Below, one piece after another: positions 37,822 to 47,659 of a stretch of 64,000 nucleotides of DNA. The stretch lies in assembly GCF_000743355.1 (NCBI RefSeq), contig NZ_JQEI01000003.1, positions 62,001-126,000 of the forward strand. Reading direction: 5' to 3'. A model generated the notes under the pieces. That model searched no databases and was not told the origin of the DNA. It saw nothing but the letters and a program-made list of their open reading frames with translations. Both the position numbers and the translations under genes were made by a program. The stretch is from Serratia sp. Ag1 (lineage in GTDB: Bacteria; Pseudomonadota; Gammaproteobacteria; Enterobacterales; Enterobacteriaceae). How positions within the stretch are numbered: position 1 is the first letter of the stretch; each line of letters starts with the position of its first letter.

Positions 37822-38502
37822 ATGACCGCTGAACAGATTGATTATGCACGTTATATTGACCACACCCTGCTGGCGATGGATGCCAGCGAAAGCCAAATAG
37901 CCAAATTGTGCGAAGAAGCACAGTTGCATAATTTTTATGCGGTGTGCGTTAACTCCGGCTATGTCCCATTGGCAGCACACCTATTGCAGGAAAGCGAAGT
38001 TAAAGTCTGTTCAGTTATCGGTTTCCCACTGGGTGCGAGCCTGACCGTCGTCAAAGCGTTCGAAGCTAAAGCCGCCATCGCGGCTGGTGCACAGGAGATC
38101 GATATGGTGATCAACGTCGGTTGGCTGAAAAGCGGGCTGCTGGATGAAGTACGAGCAGATATCGCCGCCGTACGCGAGGTTTGTGCCGCCATTCCACTGA
38201 AAGTCATCCTGGAAACCTGCCTGCTCAGCGATGCTCAAATTACCCAAGTTTGTGAGATGTGTCGCGAGCTTGACGTCGCCTTCGTTAAAACATCCACAGG
38301 CTTCAGCACGGGTGGCGCACGCGAAGAGCACGTCAAACTGATGCGTGCCACCGTGGGCAGTGAGATGGGGGTTAAAGCCTCCGGAGCAGTACGCGATCGC
38401 GCTACTGCCGGGAAAATGATCGCCGCAGGTGCAACACGCATCGGCACCAGTTCAGGCGTAGCAATTGTTTCTGGCGACAACGCGGCAGCCGGTAACTACT
38501 GA
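37822..38502 (+). CDS. deoC: Deoxyribose-phosphate aldolase
   Basis: 226-residue class I aldolase that splits 2-deoxyribose-5-phosphate into glyceraldehyde-3-phosphate and acetaldehyde. Motifs: [31 protein letters not shown] and [13 protein letters not shown], whose Lys forms the Schiff base, followed by VKASGAVRD. It is the shorter bacterial form (about 220 residues) rather than the 259-residue E. coli K-12 protein. Here it stands apart from deoABD and next to its likely regulator deoR. Ribosome-binding site GAGGAAG. Confidence 0.95.
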   Translation: MTAEQIDYARYIDHTLLAMDASESQIAKLCEEAQLHNFYAVCVNSGYVPLAAHLLQESEVKVCSVIGFPLGASLTVVKAFEAKAAIAAGAQEIDMVINVGWLKSGLLDEVRADIAAVREVCAAIPLKVILETCLLSDAQITQVCEMCRELDVAFVKTSTGFSTGGAREEHVKLMRATVGSEMGVKASGAVRDRATAGKMIAAGATRIGTSSGVAIVSGDNAAAGNY

Positions 38503-38576
38503 ATATCGACGTAATTTACTTGATGTGGGGTGACGCTACTTATGCACCCCGCTTTGTTGCGCGAACAGGAGACTAG

Positions 38577-39341
38577 ATGGAAAAGCGGCGTGAAGATCGT
38601 ATCAACCGGTTAATTCAGGCATTAAAGCGTTCTGACAAGATCCATCTGAAAGAAGCTTCCGCATTGTTAGGCGTCTCGGAAATGACCATTCGCCGCGATC
38701 TCAATGCAGAACCTGCCGCCGTAATTTTACTGGGGGGTTATGTGGTGGCAGAGCCGCATAGCAATGGCGTTACCCATTATTTTGTCTCTGACCAACAGGC
38801 TAAACAGGTGGCAGAGAAACAGCGCATTGGTCTGCTGTCAGCAGCTTTGATTAAAGAGAACGACACTGTATTTTTTGACTGCGGCACCACCACCCCAGCG
38901 ATTATTAACGCCATTGCCGACGAGCTCACGTTCACTGCGGTCTGCCATTCACTCAATACTTTTCTGGCATTGCAGCATAAGCCCAACTGCAAAGTGATCC
39001 TGTGCGGTGGCGAGTTCAAGCCGAATAACTGCATATTCACCGCCGTTGGCCAACATAATGAACTCGATCACATCTGCCCCAACATCGCTTTTATCTCTGC
39101 GGCTGGTCTGACCCTGCAACAGGGGGCTACCTGTTTTAACTTTGACGAACTGGAAATGAAGCACAAGGCGATGCACATGGCGCAACAAAAAATTCTGGTG
39201 GTGGATCACAGCAAATTTGGTCAGGTCAAACCGGTCTGCATCGGTCCATTGGCGCAGTTTGACCGGATCATTACCGATCGCCAACCTGAACATGAGTTCA
39301 CCAAATTCTGCAATGAGCAGGCGATCGCCATCCGATTTTAA
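38577..39341 (+). CDS. deoR: Deoxyribose operon repressor DeoR
   Basis: 254-residue DeoR-family regulator (E. coli 252). N-terminal winged helix-turn-helix (LKEASALLGVSEMTIRRDLN) and C-terminal sugar-phosphate-binding domain (FFDCGTTTPAII, CGGEFKPNNCIF, VVDHSKFGQV). It represses nucleoside catabolism and is released by deoxyribose-5-phosphate, the substrate of the adjacent deoC product. It lies 74 bases after deoC with a weak GGGGTG/CACCCC hairpin in between and a GGAGAC ribosome-binding site. Confidence 0.94.
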   Translation: MEKRREDRINRLIQALKRSDKIHLKEASALLGVSEMTIRRDLNAEPAAVILLGGYVVAEPHSNGVTHYFVSDQQAKQVAEKQRIGLLSAALIKENDTVFFDCGTTTPAIINAIADELTFTAVCHSLNTFLALQHKPNCKVILCGGEFKPNNCIFTAVGQHNELDHICPNIAFISAAGLTLQQGATCFNFDELEMKHKAMHMAQQKILVVDHSKFGQVKPVCIGPLAQFDRIITDRQPEHEFTKFCNEQAIAIRF

Positions 39342-40062
39342 CTTGCATGTTGCGATTGGCGGTACAAATTATCAGCAATCAAACCTGAGAAATGGCTTAT
39401 TAGCAGTAAAAAGAGGTTAATGAGTTGCAACAACTCGCTCAAGTTATTATTTCCTCCGAAATAAAACTGCCGCTAATTACGCAGGAGTACGAATATTATA
39501 AATCTGATTTGCACGGCAAAATCTGCCCCACTAACTTGCGCAAAATATCGGCAGCAATATTTATTAATATGATAATTAAATATCCGCTAGCGGTTCCAAC
39601 TATCGACGCTAAAGATCAGTCCTCCCCTCATTAACCGCCTAATAAACAAAAAATTAAACTTATAACACCAGCGGTCAAAACTCTTTCACCATAATGGAAA
39701 TGGTTTTCAGCCAAGTTCAAATATCTCACTGATACATATTGCCAATCAGGAGTAAAAAACCAGTCTTTTATCTGGGTAAAATAGTGAAACCCCATTTAAC
39801 TGCGCATGATCATAAAGAATGCCACGTAGCATGAACCGCCTAACAATCGCGTAACAGTTGCACGAAAAACCGACCCAAAGACAACAAATCGCACAAATGA
39901 CGCATTTGAGAGTGCGATCACGGTTGTTTCTGCTGTAAATCGTTATCTTGCCGCCAACAAAAATCGGCAGGCAAGGAACCGCCGGCAGAAGACACGGTTT
40001 TTTGCTATTTAATAGCAGAAAGTCATTGGGTTAATTATCCAGCAAGCATGCCAAACGATAAT
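39342..40062. other. Long non-coding region before sdaC
   Basis: About 720 bases without a credible gene. A TTG-initiated frame at 39425-39634 (69 codons) has no recognisable family. Visible structure: GAGTTG/CAACTC (39422-39436), the palindrome AAATGACGCATTT near 39895, TTGCCG with CGGCAGGCAA (about 39948-39975), and a weak hairpin followed by six Ts ending near 40003. It presumably carries the sdaC promoter and could encode a small RNA; none is recognised. Confidence 0.5.
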
Positions 40063-40120
40063 TATACCCGTCATACTTCAAGTTTCTTGGGGTGTCGCAT
40101 AATAAATAACCAGGGGATTC
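40063..40120. repeat. Truncated copy of a dispersed palindromic repeat
   Basis: Starts TATACCCGTCATACTTCAAG and continues TTTCTTGGGGTG, then later CAGGGGATTC. The first part is the end sequence of a repeat also found at 55321-55376 and, in reverse orientation, at 62868-62935 in this window. Only one end is preserved here. It lies within the sdaC leader region. Confidence 0.5.
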
Positions 40121-40240
40121 CTATCTCCCAAAAGTAATACCTGATGCGGATCTCTGACGAAATCTGATATTTCGCCAGGCAGCCTTGTCCTTAAAAATTG
40201 CCTTTAATTTCAAATTAACGTGTTCACTTCGGAGATATTT

Positions 40241-41539
40241 ATGGACACTACACAGACCGGCACCATTGCCTCTGCGGCCTCAACTTCCAGTACAACCTGG
40301 CGCAAATCTGACACCATGTGGATGTTGGGCCTGTACGGCACCGCCATCGGCGCAGGGGTGCTGTTCCTGCCTATTAACGCCGGTATTGGTGGTCTGATTC
40401 CCCTGATTATCATGGCCATCATCGCCTTCCCGATGACGTTTTTTGCCCACCGTGGCCTGTGCCGCTTCGTTCTTTCAGGGAAAAATCCCGGTGAAGATAT
40501 TACCGAGGTGGTAGAAGAACACTTTGGTATCAGCGCTGGTAAGTTGATCACCCTGCTCTATTTCTTTGCCATCTACCCTATCCTGCTGGTTTACAGCGTG
40601 GCGATCACCAACACCGTTGACAGCTTTATCACCCACCAATTGGGCCTGGTCTCACCGCCGCGCGCTGTTTTGTCTCTGATCCTGATTGCTGGGCTGATGA
40701 CCATCGTGCGCTTTGGCGAACAGGCAATCGTGAAAACCATGAGTATTCTGGTGTTTCCGTTTGTCGGCGTGCTGATGATGCTGGCACTGTATCTGATCCC
40801 TAACTGGAGCGGTGCCATTTTCGAGAACGTCTCTCTCGCCGGTTCCGGCAGCAGCTTGGGGCATGGCCTGGTGATCACCCTGTGGCTGGCGATCCCGGTG
40901 ATGGTCTTCTCCTTTAACCATTCGCCGATCATCTCCGCTTTCGCGGTAGCAAAACGTGAAGAATATGGTGCAGGTGCCGAGAAAAAATGCTCACGCATTC
41001 TGGCTTATGCCCACATCATGATGGTTCTGACGGTGATGTTCTTCGTCTTCAGTTGTGTCTTGAGTCTCTCTCCGACCGATCTGGCCGAAGCTAAAGCGCA
41101 GAATATCTCGATCCTCTCTTATCTGGCCAACCACTTTAACAACCCGATGATCGCCTATATTGCCCCGGTCATCGCTTTTATCGCCATCACCAAATCGTTC
41201 CTGGGCCACTATCTGGGGGCGCGCGAAGGCTTTAACGGCCTGATCTCCAAATCCATGAAGAGCCGTGGAAAAACCATCAGCAACAATAAACTGAACCGTA
41301 TCACGGCGATTTTCATGCTGATCACCACCTGGATCGTCGCGACGTTGAACCCGAGCATTTTGGGCATGATTGAAAACCTCGGTGGCCCGATCATCGCCAT
41401 GTTGCTGTTCCTGATGCCGATGTATGCCATCCGTAAAGTACCTGCAATGCGCAAATACAGTGGGCACATCAGCAACGTCTTTGTGGTGGTAATGGGGCTG
41501 ATTGCTATCTCTGCCATCCTGTACACCCTGTTCGGTTAA
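40241..41539 (+). CDS. sdaC: Serine transporter SdaC
   Basis: 432-residue inner-membrane L-serine/proton symporter of the HAAAP family with about eleven hydrophobic helices. Conserved blocks include [38 protein letters not shown] and [19 protein letters not shown]. The ATG at 40241 follows GGAGAT and matches the family; the reading frame extends seven codons upstream. It is the first gene of the serine-use pair sdaC-sdaB. E. coli SdaC has 429 residues. Confidence 0.95.
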   Translation: MDTTQTGTIASAASTSSTTWRKSDTMWMLGLYGTAIGAGVLFLPINAGIGGLIPLIIMAIIAFPMTFFAHRGLCRFVLSGKNPGEDITEVVEEHFGISAGKLITLLYFFAIYPILLVYSVAITNTVDSFITHQLGLVSPPRAVLSLILIAGLMTIVRFGEQAIVKTMSILVFPFVGVLMMLALYLIPNWSGAIFENVSLAGSGSSLGHGLVITLWLAIPVMVFSFNHSPIISAFAVAKREEYGAGAEKKCSRILAYAHIMMVLTVMFFVFSCVLSLSPTDLAEAKAQNISILSYLANHFNNPMIAYIAPVIAFIAITKSFLGHYLGAREGFNGLISKSMKSRGKTISNNKLNRITAIFMLITTWIVATLNPSILGMIENLGGPIIAMLLFLMPMYAIRKVPAMRKYSGHISNVFVVVMGLIAISAILYTLFG

Positions 41540-41548
41540 TCACGCCCA

Positions 41549-41575
41549 ACCGGCGCCAGATGGTGCCGGTTTTTC
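41549..41575 (+). terminator. Hairpin between sdaC and sdaB
   Basis: ACCGGCGCC/GGTGCCGGT nine-base stem with AGAT loop followed by TTTTC. It probably reduces read-through from sdaC into sdaB instead of separating them completely. Confidence 0.65.
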
Positions 41576-41628
41576 GGTATTCCCCTTCCTGGTATTCAAG
41601 CCTGTCACCTGAGAAGAAGGTTAAGACG

Positions 41629-42996
41629 ATGATCAGCGTTTTCGATATTTTTAAAATCGGTATCGGCCCATCCAGCTCCCATACCGTCGGCCCGATGAAA
41701 GCGGGCAAACAGTTTACCGATGATTTAATCGCTCAAGGTCAACTGCGCGACACCACGCGCGTGGTCGTCGACGTCTATGGTTCGCTGTCCCTCACTGGCA
41801 AAGGCCACCATACTGATATCGCGATTATTATGGGCCTGGCAGGGAATCTGCCACATGACGTGGATATTGACAGCATTGCCGGTTTTATCCGCGATGTGGA
41901 ACAGCGTGGCCGTTTGCTCTTGGCTAACGGCGAGCACGAGGTCGATTTCCCACGCCAAGGCGGTATGAACTTCCACAGCAACAATTTGCCGCTGCATGAA
42001 AACGGTATGCGCATCAGCGCTTACGCCAGTGAACAACTGTTGTACAGTAAAACCTATTACTCTATCGGTGGTGGTTTTATCGTCGATGAAGAGCATTTCG
42101 GCCAACCAGCCCGCAATACCGTGCCAATCCCCTACCCTTACCGTTCCGCGCAAGACTTGCAGCAACATTGTAAGGAAACCGGGCTTTCGCTTTCCGGGTT
42201 AGTAATGCAAAACGAGCTGGCGCTGCGTGGCAAAACTGATATCGAAGCGCATTTTGCTGAAGTGTGGCAGGTGATGCGCACCGGAATTGAACGCGGAATG
42301 AATACGGAAGGGCTGCTCCCCGGCCCCATGAAAGTTCAGCGCCGCGCTGCCGCTCTGCGGCGTATTTTGGTGACCGGTGACAAAAACAATATTGATCCGA
42401 TGAACGTAGTCGATTGGATCAATATGTTCGCTTTTGCGGTGAACGAAGAGAATGCCGCTGGTGGCCGCGTGGTCACGGCACCCACTAACGGTGCCTGCGG
42501 TATTATCCCCGCCGTATTGGCTTATTACGACAAATTCATCCGACCAGTGAATACCAACTCGTATAGCCGTTTTTTCCTCGCCTCGGGAGTGATTGGTACA
42601 CTGTATAAGATGAACGCCTCTATCTCCGGCGCTGAAGTCGGTTGCCAAGGAGAAGTCGGCGTCGCCTGCTCCATGGCGGCAGCCGGATTGGCGGAACTGA
42701 TGGGTGGCAGCCCGGCGCAGGTCTGCATTGCGGCAGAAATCGCCATGGAGCACCATTTGGGGCTGACCTGCGATCCATTGGCCGGGCAGGTACAGGTACC
42801 CTGCATAGAGCGTAACGCTATTTCTGCGGTCAAAGCCGTCAATGCTGCCCGCATGGCGCTACGCCGCACCAGTGAGCCACGTGTGTGCCTGGATAAGGTA
42901 ATCGAAACTATGTATGAAACCGGTAAAGATATGAATGCCAAGTACCGCGAGACTTCGCAAGGTGGGCTGGCAATCAAAGTGGTGGCATGTCATTGA
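41629..42996 (+). CDS. sdaB: L-serine dehydratase 2 (SdaB)
   Basis: 455-residue 4Fe-4S enzyme (exact E. coli length) that deaminates L-serine to pyruvate and ammonia. N-terminal beta domain ([20 protein letters not shown]) and C-terminal alpha domain with cysteines in [25 protein letters not shown] and VPCIERNA that include the cluster ligands. The ATG at 41629 follows GAAGAAGG; upstream in-frame codons are not family-like. Together with SdaC it allows serine uptake and catabolism. Confidence 0.95.
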   Translation: MISVFDIFKIGIGPSSSHTVGPMKAGKQFTDDLIAQGQLRDTTRVVVDVYGSLSLTGKGHHTDIAIIMGLAGNLPHDVDIDSIAGFIRDVEQRGRLLLANGEHEVDFPRQGGMNFHSNNLPLHENGMRISAYASEQLLYSKTYYSIGGGFIVDEEHFGQPARNTVPIPYPYRSAQDLQQHCKETGLSLSGLVMQNELALRGKTDIEAHFAEVWQVMRTGIERGMNTEGLLPGPMKVQRRAAALRRILVTGDKNNIDPMNVVDWINMFAFAVNEENAAGGRVVTAPTNGACGIIPAVLAYYDKFIRPVNTNSYSRFFLASGVIGTLYKMNASISGAEVGCQGEVGVACSMAAAGLAELMGGSPAQVCIAAEIAMEHHLGLTCDPLAGQVQVPCIERNAISAVKAVNAARMALRRTSEPRVCLDKVIETMYETGKDMNAKYRETSQGGLAIKVVACH

Positions 42997-43096
42997 TCTT
43001 CAATGAGTCACTCAGATGGTTAACGTCTGTTATTTAAGCGCGAAATCGCACCGTTATGCAGCCATAGTTAAAACCAGGCAACGTTGCCATTAACTT

Positions 43097-43130
43097 CAGG
43101 GACGGCCAAGCCGTCCCTGAGTCTTTATTT
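43097..43130 (+). terminator. Terminator between sdaB and pepN
   Basis: Perfect ten-base stem CAGGGACGGC/GCCGTCCCTG with a three-base loop and a T-rich tail (TCTTTATTTT) on the plus strand, between convergent genes. Confidence 0.7.
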
Positions 43131-45745
43131 TAGGCGGCTAACGCCTTGGTAATTTTCTCGTACAGATCGCCAGACAGGTTTTCCAACCCTTTCAACTGCT
43201 CCAACGCATTACGCATCAATACCTGACGAGAAGCATCGTAACGTTTCAAGCGAATCAGCGGTTCGATCAGTCGGGCAGCCACCTGCGGATTACGCTGGTT
43301 GAGATCGCTGAGGATCTCGACCAGGAACTGATATCCGCTGCCGTCCGCCGCGTGAAATGCTGCCGGGTTGGCTGAAACAAAGCCTCCAATCAATGAACGG
43401 GTGCGGTTCGGGTTACCCAGGCTGAACGCGCGATGCTGCAACAAAGCACGCACCTTGCTCAGCACATCTGCCGCTGGGCTGGTGGCCTGCAACACAAACC
43501 ATTTGTCCATCACCAGGCCATCCTGATGCCAGCGTTCATCAAACTCGGCCATCAACGCATCACGGCACGGCAATTGCGCACCCACCGCCGCCGACAGCGC
43601 AGCCAGCGAATCAGTCATATTGTCCGCCAGCTGGAACTGTTTCATCACCAGCTGATTTGCCTGTTCTGTCTCGCCAAAGGCCAGATAGCTCAGGCAGACA
43701 TTGCGCAACGAACGCTTGGCAATATCACCATGCTCAACACGGTAACCGTCAGTGTTGTTGGCGCGATACACCGCCAGCCATTCATCAGCCATCTCCTGGG
43801 CCAAGCAGCGGGTGATCGCATCATGCACTGCGGCAATCGCTTCCGGGTCGATGGTGGTAAACAGCTCAGCAATTTCGTTCTCTGAAGGCAGTGTCAGGAT
43901 CTGCGCCGCCAGAGCCGGATCCAGCTTCTCATCCAGCAATACCGCCCGGAACGCATCGGCAACGTGCAACGGTAAGCTCAACGGCTGTTTTTGCTGGTAT
44001 TTGGCCACATTGAGCTTGATATAGGTAGCCAACAGGCTTTGCGCTGCATCCCAACGGGCAAACTCATTGCGCGCATGTTGCATCAGGAAAGTCAGTTGTT
44101 GATCGCTATACGGATAATCCAGCTTCACCGGCGCGGAAAATTCACGCAGCAACGAAGGCACGGGTTGGTGTGCAACGCCATCAAACACAAAGGTCTGCTC
44201 CGCTTCGGTTACATTCAGCACGTTGTTGACTGGCGCACCGCCTTTCTGCAACGCAATAACATTGCCTTCGCTATCGTACAGTTCAATATCCAGTGGAATA
44301 TGCAGCGGCAGTTTTTCTGGCTGATCCGCCGTCGGCAAGGTTTTCTGGCTGACATGCAGACGGTATTGCTGATGTTCAGCATCATATTCATCACGCACCG
44401 TCAGCAACGGTGTGCCCGACTGGCTGTACCAGCGGCGGAACAGCGAAAGATCGACGTTAGAAGCATCCTCCATCGCCTGGACAAAATCATCGCAAGTTGC
44501 GGCGCTGCCATCATGACGTTCAAAATACAGTTGCATCCCCGCCTGGAACGGCTGCTCCCCGAGCAAAGTGTGCATCATGCGGATCACTTCAGAACCCTTT
44601 TCATACACCGTCAGGGTGTAAAAGTTGTTCATTTCGATCACTTTGTCTGGTCGGATGGCATGTGCCATCGGGCTGGCGTCCTCGGCGAACTGGGCGCCGC
44701 GCATCACCCGTACATTATCAATGCGGTTAACCGAGCGGGAACCGAGATCTGAGCTGAACTCCTGATCGCGGAATACCGTCAGCCCCTCTTTCAGGCTGAG
44801 CTGGAACCAGTCACGACAGGTTACGCGGTTACCGGTCCAGTTATGGAAATATTCATGGCCGATCACCGCTTCAATATTCAGATAATCTTTGTCGGTGGCC
44901 GTTTCTGCCTTCGCTAGCACATACTTCGAGTTAAAGATATTTAACCCTTTGTTTTCCATTGCACCCATGTTGAAGAAATCGACGGCCACGATCATGTAGA
45001 TATCCAGATCGTATTCCAGGCCAAAACGGGTTTCGTCCCACTTCATTGAGTTTTTCAGTGAAGTCATCGCCCAATCGGCACGATCCAGGTTGCCACGATC
45101 GACGAACAGTTCCAGCGCCACCTTGCGCCCAGAACGCGTAGTGAAACTATCGCGCAGCACATCAAAGTCCCCGGCTACCAAAGCAAACAGGTAACTAGGT
45201 TTAGGGAACGGATCCTGCCACTGCACCCAGTAGCGGCCATCGGCCAGTTCACCTTCAGCGATCCGGTTGCCGTTGGAAAGCAAGAAAGGATAACGCGCTT
45301 TATCCGCGACGATCCGGGTGGTGAAGCGAGCCAGAACGTCTGGACGATCAAGATAATAGGTAATATGGCGGAATCCTTCGGCTTCACATTGAGTACACAA
45401 CGCCTCACCGGATAGGTATAGCCCTTCCAGCGCGGTATTTTTAGCCGGGTGGATATCATTGACGATAGTCAGGGTAAATTGGGCCGGTAACTGCTCAATA
45501 ATCAGTTGGTTATCCTGCTGACGATAGTGGCCCCATGGTTGACCATCAACCTGAAGATTCACCAGCGCCAGATCTTCACCATCAAGGAGAAGAGGAGCTC
45601 CCACAGCCCCTTGGCGCTTGACCTGGCTGACGGCGGTAACGCGCGTGTTCTCAGCATCCAGCTCGAAATTTAAATCGATATCGGTAATGGTGTAATCAGG
45701 TGCGCGATAATCGTGGCGAAACTTCGCCTGTGGCTGTTGTGTCAT
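43130..45745 (-). CDS. pepN: Aminopeptidase N
   Basis: 871-residue zinc M1 aminopeptidase (E. coli 870), the main cytoplasmic aminopeptidase acting downstream of ATP-dependent proteases. Substrate-binding motif GAMEN, then the zinc motif HEYFH (near 298-302) with the second-ligand Glu in LKEGLTVFRDQEF. C-terminal beta-sandwich and alpha-helical domains are complete. The start MTQQPQAKFRHDYRAPDY matches the family. Confidence 0.97.
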   Translation of the reverse strand: MTQQPQAKFRHDYRAPDYTITDIDLNFELDAENTRVTAVSQVKRQGAVGAPLLLDGEDLALVNLQVDGQPWGHYRQQDNQLIIEQLPAQFTLTIVNDIHPAKNTALEGLYLSGEALCTQCEAEGFRHITYYLDRPDVLARFTTRIVADKARYPFLLSNGNRIAEGELADGRYWVQWQDPFPKPSYLFALVAGDFDVLRDSFTTRSGRKVALELFVDRGNLDRADWAMTSLKNSMKWDETRFGLEYDLDIYMIVAVDFFNMGAMENKGLNIFNSKYVLAKAETATDKDYLNIEAVIGHEYFHNWTGNRVTCRDWFQLSLKEGLTVFRDQEFSSDLGSRSVNRIDNVRVMRGAQFAEDASPMAHAIRPDKVIEMNNFYTLTVYEKGSEVIRMMHTLLGEQPFQAGMQLYFERHDGSAATCDDFVQAMEDASNVDLSLFRRWYSQSGTPLLTVRDEYDAEHQQYRLHVSQKTLPTADQPEKLPLHIPLDIELYDSEGNVIALQKGGAPVNNVLNVTEAEQTFVFDGVAHQPVPSLLREFSAPVKLDYPYSDQQLTFLMQHARNEFARWDAAQSLLATYIKLNVAKYQQKQPLSLPLHVADAFRAVLLDEKLDPALAAQILTLPSENEIAELFTTIDPEAIAAVHDAITRCLAQEMADEWLAVYRANNTDGYRVEHGDIAKRSLRNVCLSYLAFGETEQANQLVMKQFQLADNMTDSLAALSAAVGAQLPCRDALMAEFDERWHQDGLVMDKWFVLQATSPAADVLSKVRALLQHRAFSLGNPNRTRSLIGGFVSANPAAFHAADGSGYQFLVEILSDLNQRNPQVAARLIEPLIRLKRYDASRQVLMRNALEQLKGLENLSGDLYEKITKALAA

Positions 45746-46250
45746 AGAAACCCTTCGACGTTTCAGTAAGTTGCAGATATTGGCCTAGATAACGTCATAC
45801 TCGTCTTGGTGGTTGGATGGCGTTGCTCTTCGGCGGCCTGATTGTCAATAAACTGTACCACAGCCACGGAAAAAACCCAGAGATGACCGTATGGCCTGGA
45901 GAAACAGCGGCCAGAAGACGGCTACTTATCATGATGTTATCAAGCCAGGCACCAGCATAAAGCTTGACCCACATCGCGATGAATACAGTCTATATTTGGT
46001 TTTGTGTTTAAAATAATTAACATTATAATTTTTATCATTAAATAGACTAAACTCGCCAGCTTATTGGATTCTCTGGCTTTTCTCATCAGGAAGGTTACCC
46101 CGGCCCGATAATGGCACGTTTAATCCTCGACCCATTCCCGCCATTTGTGGTGTGATGAGGCTTCTATAACAGGATAATCCGGGTATACTCCCCCCACTTT
46201 TTATGGTGTTCCGGATTTAGATGCGCCCGACCAGGATGCTGTTACGCGAT
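45746..46250. other. pepN/pncB divergent promoter region
   Basis: 505 bases between divergent genes; no gene recognised. It holds the NadR-type box listed separately and AT-rich promoter-like DNA for pncB; the part near pepN (45780-45960) shows only short inverted repeats such as GGCC-N12-GGCC. Confidence 0.5.
46005..46022. promoter_or_regulatory. NadR-type box upstream of pncB
   Basis: TGTTTA-AAATAA-TTAACA matches the NadR operator TGTTTA-N6-TAAACA at 11 of 12 positions. NadR represses pncB when NAD is abundant in Salmonella and E. coli. It lies about 230 bases before the pncB start. Confidence 0.7.
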
Positions 46251-47456
46251 ATGACTTTATACGCTTCCCCGATTTTGACCTCATTGCTTGATACTGATGC
46301 CTATAAGCTTCATATGCAGCAAGCCGTGTTCCATCGCTATCCCGGCGTTACCGTTGCGGCGGAGTTTCGTTGCCGTGGTGACGAAATGCTGGGGGTTTAT
46401 GCCGACGAGATCCGTGCTCAGGTTGCCATGATGAGTAAACTGGCACTGACCGAGGACGAGTTTCAGTATCTTTCGGGCCTACCGTTCTTTCAACAGGACT
46501 ACCTGACCTGGTTGCGTAGCTTCCGTTATGCTCCTCAACAAGTCACTATCGATAACCACGAAGGCGAGCTGCAGATCCGTATCGCCGGGCCGTGGCTTGA
46601 GGTCATCATGTGGGAAGTCCCCTTGCTCGCCGTGATCAGTGAAGTGGTACATCGCCACCGGTCACCAGAAGTGACGCCTGAAATGGCCGTCAGCCAACTG
46701 CGTAATAAATTAGTGCAGTTCCAACATATGGCTGAAGGGCTAGATACCTCAGGCTTCAAGCTGATGGATTTCGGCACTCGTCGCCGTTTCTCTCGTGATG
46801 TGCAACACGCCATCGTCAGCACGCTGAAAAGTGAATTCCCTTATCTGGTCGGCACCAGTAACTACGATTTGGCCCATCGGTTGGCTTTAGCTCCGCTAGG
46901 CACGCAGGCTCATGAATGGTTCCAGGCTCACCAGCAGATAAGCCCTGAGCTTGCCAATAGCCAGCGTGCGGCGTTACAAGCGTGGTTAGATGAATACCCC
47001 GATCAGCTAGGTATCGCGCTCACTGATTGCATCACTATGGATGCTTTCCTGCGCGATTTCGGCCCGCAGTTTGCCCTGCCTTACCAAGGGTTGCGTCATG
47101 ACTCTGGCGATCCATTTGAATGGGGAGAGAAAGCTATCGCCCATTATCAGGAGCTGGGTATCGACCCCATGAGCAAGACGCTGGTGTTTTCAGATAATCT
47201 GGATCTGGATAAAGCTTTAGCGCTGTACCGCCATTTTGCTCAGCGTATCAATCTGGCCTTCGGCATTGGCACACGCTTGACCTGCGATATTCCTGGCGTC
47301 AAGCCGTTGAATATTGTGATTAAGCTGGTCGAATGTAACGGTAAGCCCGTGGCAAAACTGTCTGATAGCCCAGGTAAAACTATCTGCCAGGATCAGGCGT
47401 TCGTGAAAGCACTGCGCAAAGCTTTCGATCTGCCGCTGGTGAAAAAAGCCAGCTAA
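46251..47456 (+). CDS. pncB: Nicotinate phosphoribosyltransferase
   Basis: 401-residue enzyme (E. coli 400) of the NAD salvage pathway, joining nicotinate and PRPP with ATP hydrolysis. Conserved blocks: [44 protein letters not shown], and [17 protein letters not shown] with the phosphorylated His. The ATG at 46251 gives the family N-terminus ([13 protein letters not shown]); an in-frame ATG at 46221 would add ten residues and no ribosome-binding site clearly favours either. Confidence 0.95.
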   Translation: MTLYASPILTSLLDTDAYKLHMQQAVFHRYPGVTVAAEFRCRGDEMLGVYADEIRAQVAMMSKLALTEDEFQYLSGLPFFQQDYLTWLRSFRYAPQQVTIDNHEGELQIRIAGPWLEVIMWEVPLLAVISEVVHRHRSPEVTPEMAVSQLRNKLVQFQHMAEGLDTSGFKLMDFGTRRRFSRDVQHAIVSTLKSEFPYLVGTSNYDLAHRLALAPLGTQAHEWFQAHQQISPELANSQRAALQAWLDEYPDQLGIALTDCITMDAFLRDFGPQFALPYQGLRHDSGDPFEWGEKAIAHYQELGIDPMSKTLVFSDNLDLDKALALYRHFAQRINLAFGIGTRLTCDIPGVKPLNIVIKLVECNGKPVAKLSDSPGKTICQDQAFVKALRKAFDLPLVKKAS

Positions 47457-47659
47457 TTATGCCCGCCGGCAAATCATCAATGCCGGCTTCTTTCCTTCCT
47501 TTATATGTTACAGCCGCTTTTTTCTCTTCCTGTAAGAAATGTTACGCGATACTGATGATTTCTACTTGTGCTCTGCAACGCGGCAAGTAACATAGCAACA
47601 TCCCCAAATTCTTGGGTTGTTAGCTATTCCTGAACCAAAACTTATAAAGAGAGAAATCT

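Noticed and set aside
39425-39634. 69-codon frame upstream of sdaC
   Set aside because: TTG start, no family resemblance, low-complexity AT-rich codons and no matching partner gene; kept only as part of the non-coding region.
39880-39940. CRP site before sdaC
   Set aside because: TTTGA and TCACG half-sites are present but two bases too far apart for CRP.
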